DNA from: an uncultured Acidimicrobiales bacterium
GTDB taxonomy: Bacteria > Actinomycetota > Acidimicrobiia > Acidimicrobiales > SHLQ01
Reading direction: 5' to 3'
DNA length: 64,000 nucleotides
Assembly: GCA_938015295.1 (NCBI GenBank)
Contig: CALLQB010000072.1
Coordinates: forward strand, 1 to 64,000
Shown: piece by piece, positions 8,493 through 16,228 of the stretch
Numbering within the stretch: position 1 is the first letter of the stretch
Layout: every line of letters starts with the position of its first letter
Program-made: the position numbers and the translations under genes
Notes under the pieces: generated by a model
Told to the model about the DNA's origin: nothing
The model's database searches: none
The model's input: only the letters and a program-made list of their open reading frames with translations

Positions 8493-9728
8493 ATGGCTTC
8501 CGATTCGAGTGCTGCATCGTCACCACCGACGCACCCATCACCCGACGCCGACGGCCGACACGGGCAGCATGATGTCGAGCGGTGGTTCATTAAGCAGGGA
8601 CTCCCGCACGCCATCCACGACTACGCGGCGAGCACCGATGTCCTCACTCGTGCGGCCCCTGCGCTCAGCATGGTATTTCTCCTCGAAGCGACGACAAGTT
8701 TTGGCGACCGTTTCGCGGGTTGGACTCAGGCGCTGGTGTTCGTAGCGGCCGTAGCGTTGCTCTTCGCCGCAGTCGGAATCGTCAACCGGATTCGAGGCCG
8801 ACGCCTCTTCGCTCTGCCTGACGACATCGGTGTGCTCGAAATTGCCTTGTTCATCTTCGGTCCGGCACTGCTACCGCTCGTGTTCGACGATGACGGGTCC
8901 GGTTTCTTGCTTGTCGTGCTTGCCAACATCGTCCTGCTGATCCTTACCTATGTTGTGGTCAGCTTCGGCATGATCCCGATGCTCAGATCGGGCGCTGGCC
9001 ACATCGCACGCGAGGTCGGTGGTCTCGGCCGACTGATGCTGAAATCGCTCCCTCTTTTGCTGTTGTTTGCGACCTTCCTGTTTCTCAACGCCGAAATGTG
9101 GCAGGTTGCTCACGGGTTTACTGCGCCCTTCTACGCGATCTCGGTGGGCCTGGTTGCGACACTCGCGTTTGTCTTCCTTGCATTGCGGATACCCGCCGAA
9201 ACCTCGTCGCTCGCCGACTTTTCTTCTTGGCCTGAGATCTGCGACATCGCGTACTCCTGCGGCGCGCCCGTAGGCATTGCCGAGCGGGAGTGGCTGCACG
9301 AACCGCCCGTTGTCGAGCCGCTGCAGTTTGTCGACCGGCTCAACATCGGCGTGCTGCTGTTCATGCGACAAGCCGTGCAGGTAGTGCTGGTGGCAGTGGT
9401 CATCGGCGTGTTCTACGTGGTGTTTGGCCTTTTCACCGTCCGCAAAGAAACCATCCTCCAGTGGACCGAACTCACCTCAGAAAGCTTTGCCGCCCGGGCG
9501 ATCTACGAAACCTCGTTGTTTGGAACCGATGTCGCTCTCACCTGGGAACTGTTGGCCGTTTCGGGCTTCATCGCAGCATTCTCAGCTCTGCAGTTCGCCG
9601 TGTCGCTCATCACCGACGAGACCTACCGGGGCGAGTTTTTCACCGATGCGGCCAATGATGTGCGAAGCATTCTGGCGGTTCGAGCACTATATCTCAGCGA
9701 CATCAGTGCGGCCGACCAAGCCAGCTAG
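8493..9728 (+). CDS. Polytopic membrane protein of unknown function
   Basis: The 411-residue product has a polar, serine/proline/histidine-rich N-terminus of about 35 residues and then roughly eight hydrophobic segments, the first pair near residues 55-100 and the last near 360-380. A soluble loop of about 60 residues (roughly 235-295) contains PAETSSLADFSSWPEICDIAY. I do not recognise the family. The ATG at 8493 is favoured because a GATACT box sits 6 nt upstream. It is divergent from polA, and its stop codon overlaps that of the convergent epoxide-hydrolase-like gene within the palindrome CTAG. Base composition and codon use look like the neighbours, so this appears to be a resident gene. 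Confidence 0.75.
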   Translation: MASDSSAASSPPTHPSPDADGRHGQHDVERWFIKQGLPHAIHDYAASTDVLTRAAPALSMVFLLEATTSFGDRFAGWTQALVFVAAVALLFAAVGIVNRIRGRRLFALPDDIGVLEIALFIFGPALLPLVFDDDGSGFLLVVLANIVLLILTYVVVSFGMIPMLRSGAGHIAREVGGLGRLMLKSLPLLLLFATFLFLNAEMWQVAHGFTAPFYAISVGLVATLAFVFLALRIPAETSSLADFSSWPEICDIAYSCGAPVGIAEREWLHEPPVVEPLQFVDRLNIGVLLFMRQAVQVVLVAVVIGVFYVVFGLFTVRKETILQWTELTSESFAARAIYETSLFGTDVALTWELLAVSGFIAAFSALQFAVSLITDETYRGEFFTDAANDVRSILAVRALYLSDISAADQAS

Positions 9729-10663
9729 TTCAGACCAACGAGAAACTCGAGCAAAGCAGCGCTCACCTGCCCAGGGGCCTCTTGTTGCACCCAATGGCCC
9801 GCCCCGTCGATTCGAACGTCGGCCCGAAAATCGGTAAAGCGAGATGCATGGGTGTCAGTTGAGCCGCTCAGATTTTGGTCGGCTTCGGCCACCACAAAAT
9901 CCTCGGTGCCTCCCAAAAACATGGTGGGCACAGTGATCTTCGCCTCGTGCCACGGCCGTGTGAGCTCCCAGTTACGGTCGAGGTTGCGATACCAGTTGAT
10001 GCCGCCCCCAAAACCCGACCGGGCAAATGCTCGGCAGAAGTTTTCGAACTCACCGTCGGTCAAAAACGAAGGAAGGGCGTTGGGCTGACCTGGGTCAGGT
10101 TGCTCGCCGCCAACCCCCCAGTACATGCCACGTAGCGTCCCGATGGGGTCCGCATCGAGAAGATCTTCAACCGGATTTTCCCGGTCTTGAAACGCGACCA
10201 TGTAGCCAAACGGGCCATCGGGGTTCGTGGTTCGAATCCGCTCAGGAATGCTGAGTTCTCCGCGTGGCTGATAGGGCACACTCATCAACACAAGGCCACG
10301 CAACCGGTCGGGCCGAAACAGTGCAAGATTCGCCGCGATGATTGCGCCCCAGTCGTGTCCAACGACCACCGCCTCGTCAATCTCAAGATGGTCAAGCAGC
10401 GCAATGGCATCGCCAGTGAGGTCGAAGATGTCGTAGTCCGCCACTTCGCTCGGAATCTCGCTCCATCCGTAGCCGCGTTGATCAGGAGCAATCACCCGGT
10501 AGCCGGCATCGGCGAGCGCATGAATCTGATGCCGCCACGAATACCCAATTTCGGGAAAGCCATGGAGGAGAAGCACCGCAGGCGCATCGCTTGCTCCCGC
10601 GACGGTGACCGAAAGCTCAATCGATGGCGAACCAACCGTGTACTTGTGGATCTCGGCGGCCAC
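9725..10663 (-). CDS. Alpha/beta hydrolase, epoxide hydrolase-like
   Basis: A 312-residue alpha/beta hydrolase. The oxyanion motif HGFPEIGYSWRHQ (HGxP) and the nucleophile elbow VVVGHDWGAIIAANLAL, with aspartate instead of serine, place it with epoxide hydrolases and haloacid/haloalkane dehalogenases. The acid is expected in LGGTEDFVV and the histidine in GAGHWVQQE near the C-terminus. HGxP plus GxDWG is more typical of soluble epoxide hydrolases than of haloalkane dehalogenases. No signal peptide is seen, so it should act in the cytosol. It ends 4 nt inside the convergent membrane protein gene and starts 2 nt after the pdtaR stop. Confidence 0.85.
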   Translation of the reverse strand: MAAEIHKYTVGSPSIELSVTVAGASDAPAVLLLHGFPEIGYSWRHQIHALADAGYRVIAPDQRGYGWSEIPSEVADYDIFDLTGDAIALLDHLEIDEAVVVGHDWGAIIAANLALFRPDRLRGLVLMSVPYQPRGELSIPERIRTTNPDGPFGYMVAFQDRENPVEDLLDADPIGTLRGMYWGVGGEQPDPGQPNALPSFLTDGEFENFCRAFARSGFGGGINWYRNLDRNWELTRPWHEAKITVPTMFLGGTEDFVVAEADQNLSGSTDTHASRFTDFRADVRIDGAGHWVQQEAPGQVSAALLEFLVGLN

Positions 10664-10665
10664 AG

Positions 10666-11259
10666 CTAGGGACGTTGCCGGCCGTCGAGGACCTCTTGGG
10701 CCATTTCTCGCATTGGCTTACGTTCGGCCATCGCCGTCTTTTGAATGAAGTCGAACGCATCGGACTCGCTGAGTTGCTGGTCGTCGATCAATTTGCCCTT
10801 CGCTCGGTCGACAAGCTTGCGGACCTCTAGTCGGTCTTCGAGTTGGTCGACCTGGTCGGAAATCGCCTGGTATTCACGATGCCTCGCGAGTGCAATCTCA
10901 ACGGCAGGAACCAACTCGCTGCTCTGGAACGGCTTGATCAGGTAGGCGAGCACGCCTGCATCGCGGGCCTTTTCGATGAGGTCACGCTGGCTGAAGGCGG
11001 TGAGAATTACCACCGCTGCGCCCCGCTCCTGAGAGATCTCTCTAGCGGTCTCGATGCCGTCGAGACCGGGCATTTTGATGTCGAGAATCGCCACGTCTGG
11101 CTGTAGTTCGCGCACCAACCGAACCGCATCATCGCCGCGGCCGGTGTCGCCGACGACGTCGTAGCCTTCGGCTTCGAGTGTTTCTTTGAGGTCAAGTCGG
11201 ATAATCGCTTCGTCTTCGGCGATGACTACTCGGACTTTTGGGCTGCTTGGATCAGACAT
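10666..11259 (-). CDS. pdtaR: Response regulator with ANTAR RNA-binding output domain (PdtaR type)
   Basis: A 197-residue regulator with a receiver domain (about 8-125; acidic E15/D16, phospho-acceptor D60 in AILDIKMPGLDG, K109 in YLIKPF) and a C-terminal ANTAR domain (about 130-192) with VRKLVDRAKGKLIDDQQLSESDAFDFIQKTAM read in parts. ANTAR proteins bind paired hexaloop hairpins in nascent RNA and prevent termination; the closest known relative is mycobacterial PdtaR (Rv1626), partner of the kinase PdtaS. No PdtaS-like kinase lies next to it, as is usual for this orphan regulator. It is followed at 2 nt by the epoxide-hydrolase-like gene. Confidence 0.88.
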   Translation of the reverse strand: MSDPSSPKVRVVIAEDEAIIRLDLKETLEAEGYDVVGDTGRGDDAVRLVRELQPDVAILDIKMPGLDGIETAREISQERGAAVVILTAFSQRDLIEKARDAGVLAYLIKPFQSSELVPAVEIALARHREYQAISDQVDQLEDRLEVRKLVDRAKGKLIDDQQLSESDAFDFIQKTAMAERKPMREMAQEVLDGRQRP

Positions 11260-11299
11260 AGAACTCTTCGCGGGCTAGAGGGTGGACGGGTGGTGCAGT

Positions 11300-11590
11300 T
11301 CAGGACTCGGCCGACAAGCGGTCGAGAAGATCGTCCTGGCTCTTTTCGAGTTCGGCGATCTTTGCCTGCACCTCGTCACGATGACGGGTCATCGATGACG
11401 CATGTTTTTGGGCTTCCCGGTGTTCACGCCCGGCCCCGGGGGTTTCTGACACGAGCGAACGCAGGCGGGCGTCGTCAGCCTCGTCAGCAAAGTGAGCCAA
11501 CTGTTCGGTGGCGACGTGAAGCTCAGTACGGAGCCGTTTCAGCTCGGTAGACACTTCGACGAGACGGCGCTCAAGTAACGACTTCGACAC
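11300..11590 (-). CDS. Small coiled-coil protein of unknown function
   Basis: A 96-residue, highly charged protein predicted to be almost wholly alpha-helical: a helix of about 45 residues (LLERRLVEVSTELKRLRTELHVATEQ), a Pro-Gly break at TPGAGREH, and a second helix (DEVQAKIAELEKSQDDLLDRL). This helix-turn-helix hairpin resembles small actinobacterial coiled-coil proteins without assigned function. No membrane segment or signal peptide. It lies 40 nt upstream of pdtaR on the same strand, so co-expression is likely. Confidence 0.7.
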   Translation of the reverse strand: MSKSLLERRLVEVSTELKRLRTELHVATEQLAHFADEADDARLRSLVSETPGAGREHREAQKHASSMTRHRDEVQAKIAELEKSQDDLLDRLSAES

Positions 11591-11726
11591 GTCCCTATCT
11601 TACGAGACCGAAGCGGCGTCGAACGAACTCGTTTCTGAGCTGCGCTACAGGCGCTAAAGAACACCACCAGGGCGATGAGCAGCGCTGTACGGTCCCGAGG
11701 CCTGGGCGATACGGACTTGTACATAT

Positions 11727-11748
11727 CTATTGCACCTCTATTGCACCG
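11727..11748. repeat. Tandem 11-bp direct repeat across a stop codon
   Basis: The unit TCTATTGCACC occurs twice in tandem at the 3' end of the lipoprotein gene; the TAG stop codon is inside one copy. It looks like a recent slip duplication that did not alter the product, since the stop is met in the first copy read. Confidence 0.5.
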
Positions 11749-12538
11749 TTGGAAGTTCGTTGTTAGCGAAATACACCATGGTGGCGGCACAGCTCTCGAG
11801 CAGGTCGGCGACTTCTGGTCCGAATTGGTCTGCGACCTGACCAGCACTGCTTGAGTGGCCCCCGACGACGACACGGTCGCCGGCGACAGCCGAGGTTCCG
11901 TCGCTGAACACAATGCGTTCTTCAGATGGATTCCAGGTCGTGCCATGCGGCCATACCATCACCTCGCCGTCCCAAACGGTCATACAACCGGCGGAGTTGG
12001 TGATCTCCGTCAGCCCACCTTCGAGGGTGCCATCATTGTTGAGACCCGGAGCGTTCGTTCGGACTAACAGTGGGCCGTCGACAGCCACGCCTCGTTTTTG
12101 TTCATAGACGGTTCGTCCACCGAGATCATCAACAACGACGAAGACAAGCTCGGGGTCTATGCCCGTTACCTCTCGGATTTCGAAGCCGGCCACTTCATTG
12201 CCGATGGGGGTAGCGATCAGGTTTCCAAGCCGGCGCCGACCGATCGTTTCGCCGCCAACATAGGTCCGCCCGAAGAGCTCGACTTCACGAGAGGAGCAGA
12301 CGTCGGCTTCACCGCAAGGTTCGCCAGCAAATGTTGCGACAGGCAATATTGCGACAGGCAAGTCTTCGATTGCCTCTTCCGGCGGTGCAGAATCGCCAGC
12401 CGCGTCGGGGACTTCGCTAGCACCCGGCTGGGAGGAATCCGCAGAAGAGGAGCACGCTGAGGCCAACACCGACAGCGAAACGGACAGCACCAGCAACGCT
12501 TGGAGATATCGAGGCTTGGGTCGGCTGGGCTCGTTCAT
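11738..12538 (-). CDS. Secreted lipoprotein of unknown function
   Basis: The 266-residue product has a basic N-terminus, a hydrophobic stretch (LQALLVLSVSLSVLASAC) and a lipobox LASAC, so it should be lipid-anchored on the outer face of the membrane after LspA processing (lspA is at 47.5 kb). A linker rich in Ser, Pro and acidic residues follows, then a globular part of about 200 residues with three cysteines (two in CGEADVCSS). I do not recognise the domain. I chose the ATG at 12538 because it places a normal signal peptide first; upstream ATGs at 12565 and 12652 would add a non-signal extension. Upstream lies tRNA-Leu on the same strand. Confidence 0.75.
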   Translation of the reverse strand: MNEPSRPKPRYLQALLVLSVSLSVLASACSSSADSSQPGASEVPDAAGDSAPPEEAIEDLPVAILPVATFAGEPCGEADVCSSREVELFGRTYVGGETIGRRRLGNLIATPIGNEVAGFEIREVTGIDPELVFVVVDDLGGRTVYEQKRGVAVDGPLLVRTNAPGLNNDGTLEGGLTEITNSAGCMTVWDGEVMVWPHGTTWNPSEERIVFSDGTSAVAGDRVVVGGHSSSAGQVADQFGPEVADLLESCAATMVYFANNELPTVQ

Positions 12539-12656
12539 GCCGTTTTGACGATGGGGCCGTGGCATCTGGTTCCTCGTATGGCGGACGACAAATACCCAGT
12601 AGTCGACGATCAGCGCTCGCCGTCGCGAACTGTTGTTCGCTAACGACATCACCTTT

Positions 12657-12740
<84 letters not shown>

Positions 12741-12999
12741 TACTGCTGTTTGAACTGTTTTGAAACTTGCGGCTTTGGAACTGTAGAACCCTAGCGGCAC
12801 CTCACGCCGAATCGGCGTCAGATACCCAAGTCTCAAGACGCTCTCACCACTTCTCAAAGCTTTCTCAAGGGGTTCTCAAAGGGTTACCCACGGGTACGTG
12901 GATTCCTCAGCGAGTAGCTGCAAGACTCGATGAAACCCTTTTGGGTCCGGTTTGGTCAAAGGATGTACTCGCAACGCCTGCCAGGAGGCCACGCACTCA
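12741..12999. promoter_or_regulatory. Divergent control region between tRNA-Leu and the fab operon
   Basis: This 259-bp interval has no gene. It holds five TCTCAA-type direct repeats at 10-11 bp steps (12831-12880) and then a region (about 12885-12980) that should contain the fab promoter, though no consensus -10/-35 pair stands out. Just before fabD the sequence AGGAGG (12983-12988) is a strong ribosome binding site 11 nt from the ATG, so unlike several neighbours this gene has a leader. Confidence 0.6.
12831..12880. repeat. Five helically phased TCTCAA direct repeats, candidate regulator-binding array
   Basis: TCTCAA or a one-base variant begins at 12831, 12842 (TCTCAC), 12852, 12863 and 12874, that is, steps of 11, 10, 11 and 11 bp. 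Three copies are the longer TTCTCAA. One-turn spacing puts all copies on the same face of the helix, the pattern bound by winged-helix regulators of the OmpR/PhoP and SARP types, which use 7-bp direct repeats with 4-bp spacers. The array lies about 120-170 bp upstream of fabD. Confidence 0.6.
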
Positions 13000-14178
13000 A
13001 TGATTGTTTTCACGTTCCCCGGGCAGGGATCTCAAAAGCCCGGCATGGGCGAGCCATGGGCCGACCACCCCTCATGGGAATTGGTCGCCGAGGCGTCCGA
13101 AGCATCAGACCGCGACGTAGCCGAGCTGCTCCTGCACGCCGACGCTGACACACTGAAACAAACCCGCAATGCCCAACTGAGCACCTTTGTGCTCAGTATG
13201 GTCACCCTCGACGCCGTCAGTCGCGTCGGGGCGGAAGCAGCGGGCTATGCCGGGCACTCCCTCGGCGAATACAGCGCCCTCACCGCCGCTGGTTCGCTCG
13301 ACTTCGGTGATGCGGTCCGTTTGGTGACCGAACGCGGCGACGCCATGCAAGCAGCCGCCGAAGAGCGCCCCGGCGCAATGTCGGCGATCCTCGGCCTCGA
13401 CGACGATCAGGTAGATATCGCCTGCGCTCGCGTCGCCGGAGATGTTTGGGTCGCCAATTACAACGCTCCCGGACAAGTCGTTATCGCCGGAACCGCCGAG
13501 GCGGTCGCCGAAGGCGCAGAAATCGCCAAGGAACTTGGGGCGAAACGAGCTATGGCTCTTCCTGTCGGGGGCGCCTTCCACACACCGCTCATGGCCTCGG
13601 CGCGAGAGCGGCTGGCCAAAGCAATCGATCAAACAGAAATCCGCGACTGCGACGACACCGTCGTTGCGAACGTCGATGCGTCGGTACAAACAGAAGGCGC
13701 CGTGTGGCCTGGCCTGCTCAACGCCCAACTCTGCAGCCCGGTGCGCTGGAAGCACTCACTCCACACACTCGCCGAACTCGGGTTCACGACCTTCGTCGAA
13801 TTGGGGCCCGGCACCGTGCTTACCGGCATGGCCAAACGCACCATCAAGGGTTCGCGCACACTGTCGGTGAGTTCGCCGAACGACATCGACTCGCTACTCG
13901 AAGCGCTTGCTGGCACACCGGCTACTGAAGCGGGCCAGGTCGAAGGCGAACACCTTTTTGCCATCGAGCGACTGGTTGTCAGCCCACTCGCCGGCGTTTT
14001 CACCCGGGCCGAAGGAAGCAGCGACGACATGTTCATCACCCAGGGCGACCTGGTCGGTCACGTCGGCTCCACCGAGGTTCGGTCACCGTTTGCCGGTCAA
14101 ATCAAAGGCTTTCTGGCCCTTGAAGGCGAACGGGTCACGTCAAGTCAGCCGCTCGCATGGCTACAGGTAACCGACTGA
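13000..14178 (+). CDS. fabD: Malonyl-CoA:ACP transacylase with C-terminal degenerate biotinyl/lipoyl-like domain
   Basis: FabD moves malonyl from CoA to the acyl carrier protein for fatty acid synthesis. Residues 1-305 form the transacylase, with FTFPGQGSQ at the N-terminus, nucleophile S87 in GYAGHSLGEYSAL, catalytic H194 in GGAFHTPLM and a C-terminal ELGPGTVLTGM. The usual family length is about 310; here 85 extra residues (about 325-392) read as a small beta-rich domain (VVSPLAGVF ... VRSPFAGQIKGFLALEGERVTSSQPLAWL) like biotinyl/lipoyl carriers but without the MKM lysine loop. The ATG at 13000 has AGGAGG 11 nt upstream. It is the first gene of the fab operon, and its stop codon overlaps the fabH start (TGATG). 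Confidence 0.93.
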   Translation: MIVFTFPGQGSQKPGMGEPWADHPSWELVAEASEASDRDVAELLLHADADTLKQTRNAQLSTFVLSMVTLDAVSRVGAEAAGYAGHSLGEYSALTAAGSLDFGDAVRLVTERGDAMQAAAEERPGAMSAILGLDDDQVDIACARVAGDVWVANYNAPGQVVIAGTAEAVAEGAEIAKELGAKRAMALPVGGAFHTPLMASARERLAKAIDQTEIRDCDDTVVANVDASVQTEGAVWPGLLNAQLCSPVRWKHSLHTLAELGFTTFVELGPGTVLTGMAKRTIKGSRTLSVSSPNDIDSLLEALAGTPATEAGQVEGEHLFAIERLVVSPLAGVFTRAEGSSDDMFITQGDLVGHVGSTEVRSPFAGQIKGFLALEGERVTSSQPLAWLQVTD

Positions 14179-15101
14179 TGGCCGGAGCACGCATCACCGG
14201 ATGGGGCACTGCCCTGCCCGAGAAAATTCTCACCAACGTCGACCTCGAATCGATGATGGATACCACCGACGACTGGATTCGAGAACGAACCGGCATCACC
14301 GAACGACGAGTCGGCGGCCTCACCAGCACCATGGCGATCGAAGCTGGCCAGAAAGCTATCGACCGTTCGGGTGTCGACCCAGCCGCCATCGATCTCGTCC
14401 TTCTTGCTACCAGCTCAGCCGATCAGATCATGCCTGCCACCGCACCAACCGTGCAGAACGAACTGGGCCTCAACTGCGGCGCTTTCGACCTCAACGCCGC
14501 GTGCTCGGGTTTCGTATATGGGCTGGTCAACGGCTATGCGATGGCCGGAATTGGCTACGAGCGAGTCCTGGTCATTGGGTCCGACATCCTCACGTCCTAC
14601 CTCGATTGGGACGATCGTGGCACCGCCATCTTGTTCGGCGACGGAGCAGGCGCAGTCATGCTCGAACCGGCGAAAGAAACCACGCTGCTCGGCAGCGACC
14701 TTGGTTCCGACGGAGCGACCCGGCACCTGCTCTACATCGATCATGGCGGCAAGCTCCAGATGAAGGGCCGCGAGGTGTTCCGCCACGCCGTCCGAGCAGT
14801 GGTCGACTCGTGCAACAAAGCCATGGCACAGGCCGGACTTACCGCCGACGACATCGCAATCTTTGTACCCCATCAGGCCAATGTCCGAATTCTCGACAGC
14901 GCCTGCGCCAAACTTGGCATCCCGCTCGAACGAACAGCCGTCGTGCTCGACAAAACGGGCAACACCTCGGCCGGCTCGGTGCCGCTCGCTCTGGTCGATG
15001 CGCTCGAAAAGGGCGACATTCAACCCGGCGACAACATCTTATTCAGCGGATTCGGCGCCGGAATGACCTGGGGTAGCGCAGTGGTGCGCTGGGAGCCCTA
15101 A
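14178..15101 (+). CDS. fabH: Beta-ketoacyl-ACP synthase III
   Basis: FabH starts each fatty acid chain by condensing an acyl-CoA primer with malonyl-ACP. The 307-residue enzyme has the full triad: C109 in LNAACSGFVYGL, H232 in FVPHQANVRIL and N262 in DKTGNTSAGSVPL, plus the N-terminal DDWIRERTGITERR substrate-channel segment. Primer choice (acetyl versus branched) cannot be told by eye. The ATG at 14178 shares its A with the fabD TGA stop, a translationally coupled start; an in-frame ATG 21 nt upstream lies inside fabD and is less likely. Confidence 0.95.
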   Translation: MAGARITGWGTALPEKILTNVDLESMMDTTDDWIRERTGITERRVGGLTSTMAIEAGQKAIDRSGVDPAAIDLVLLATSSADQIMPATAPTVQNELGLNCGAFDLNAACSGFVYGLVNGYAMAGIGYERVLVIGSDILTSYLDWDDRGTAILFGDGAGAVMLEPAKETTLLGSDLGSDGATRHLLYIDHGGKLQMKGREVFRHAVRAVVDSCNKAMAQAGLTADDIAIFVPHQANVRILDSACAKLGIPLERTAVVLDKTGNTSAGSVPLALVDALEKGDIQPGDNILFSGFGAGMTWGSAVVRWEP

Positions 15102-15113
15102 TCTCGCAAGATC

Positions 15114-15842
15114 ATGACCAACGTATCAACGCCTTCTCGGGTGATCTTTGTAACCGGCGGCAATCGGGGCATCGGCCTCGCCACTGCCGAGGCCTTCGCA
15201 ACTCATGGCCACAAGGTTGCCGTCACCTACCGATCGTCACCGCCCGAAACGACGGCAGATATTCTCGCTGTGCAGTGCGATGTCAGCGACAGCGACCAAG
15301 TCGACGCGGCATTCGACAAGGTCGAGGCCGAACTTGGCCCGGTCGAAGTGCTGGTTTCAAACGCTGGCATTACCCGCGACACCCTCATGCTCCGCATGAG
15401 CGAAGACGACTTCACCGAGGTGCTCGACACAAACCTCGTCGGCGGATTTCGGGTCGCTAAACGCGCCGTGAAGTCCATGATGCGAGCCCGCTGGGGTCGC
15501 ATCATCTTTACGTCGTCGATCGTCGGCAGCGCCGGCCAAGCCGGCCAAGCCAATTACGCGGCCTCAAAAGCGGGCCTCTTAGGTCTTGCCCGGTCGCTCG
15601 CCCGAGAGTTCGCCAGCCGAAACATTACGGTGAACGTGGTTGCTCCCGGCCCGATACGCACCGACATGATCGACGCGCTCAACGACGACCAGCAGGCGGC
15701 GATCACCGGCGCCGTCCCGCTCGGCCGCATGGGCGAAACACACGAAGTTGCCACCACGATCGAATTTCTGGCGTCTGACAATGCTGGATTCATCACCGGA
15801 GCAGTGATCCCCGTCGATGGCGGCATGGCCATGGGTGGCTGA
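15114..15842 (+). CDS. fabG: 3-oxoacyl-ACP reductase (short-chain dehydrogenase)
   Basis: FabG reduces the 3-oxoacyl-ACP product of each condensation with NADPH. The 242-residue SDR has the cofactor loop TGGNRGIGLA (residues 14-23), the structural NAG motif VSNAGITRDTLMLRM, the catalytic Ser in TSSIVGSAGQAGQ, and the YxxxK pair in NYAASKAGLL. The NAGITRD...L segment and the C-terminal ITGAVIPVDGGMAMGG are typical of true FabG rather than general SDRs. It starts 12 nt after fabH inside the fab operon. Confidence 0.92.
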   Translation: MTNVSTPSRVIFVTGGNRGIGLATAEAFATHGHKVAVTYRSSPPETTADILAVQCDVSDSDQVDAAFDKVEAELGPVEVLVSNAGITRDTLMLRMSEDDFTEVLDTNLVGGFRVAKRAVKSMMRARWGRIIFTSSIVGSAGQAGQANYAASKAGLLGLARSLAREFASRNITVNVVAPGPIRTDMIDALNDDQQAAITGAVPLGRMGETHEVATTIEFLASDNAGFITGAVIPVDGGMAMGG

Positions 15843-15988
15843 CGAGGAGTAACCAAGAGGTCGCAGAGAAATCACCGAAGCCCGGCCGTCACTCCGGCTG
15901 CCGAGCGCACTACGATTTATGACTTCTGCACCGCAGGACACGATCTGTCTGGCAAAACCAGACACTAGAAAGAGAAAAGAGAAATTCG

Positions 15989-16228
15989 ATGAGCGACGAA
16001 GCAAACTTCGAGCGATTCACTAAATGCGCCGTTGAGGTGCTGTCCGTTGATGCCGCACAGGTCACCAAGGAAGCATCTTTCGCCGACGATCTCGACTCCG
16101 ACAGCCTCGACCTGGTCGAACTTGTCATGGCGCTCGAAGAAGAATTCGACGTCAGCGTCGAAGAAGAGGAACTTGAAGGCATCGACACCGTCGGCGCTGC
16201 CTACACCCTCATCACGAACAAGCTGTAA
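15989..16228 (+). CDS. acpP: Acyl carrier protein
   Basis: The 79-residue acidic, four-helix protein carries growing acyl chains on a 4'-phosphopantetheine attached to S39 in the motif DDLDSDSLDLVELVMALEEEF read in parts. The length and strongly negative charge fit AcpP. It is preceded by a purine-rich AGAGAAA stretch. A 146-nt gap separates it from fabG, so it may also have its own promoter, in keeping with the high ACP level cells need. Its TAA stop shares a base with the fabF ATG (TAATG), implying translational coupling. Confidence 0.95.
   Translation: MSDEANFERFTKCAVEVLSVDAAQVTKEASFADDLDSDSLDLVELVMALEEEFDVSVEEEELEGIDTVGAAYTLITNKL

Noticed and set aside
9725-10663. Haloalkane dehalogenase
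   Set aside because: The Asp nucleophile fits, but HGxP and the GHDWG context are closer to epoxide hydrolases; kept as epoxide-hydrolase-like.
12831-12880. DnaA boxes or replication origin
   Set aside because: TTCTCAA does not match the TTATCCACA consensus, and no dnaA, dnaN or parAB genes are nearby.
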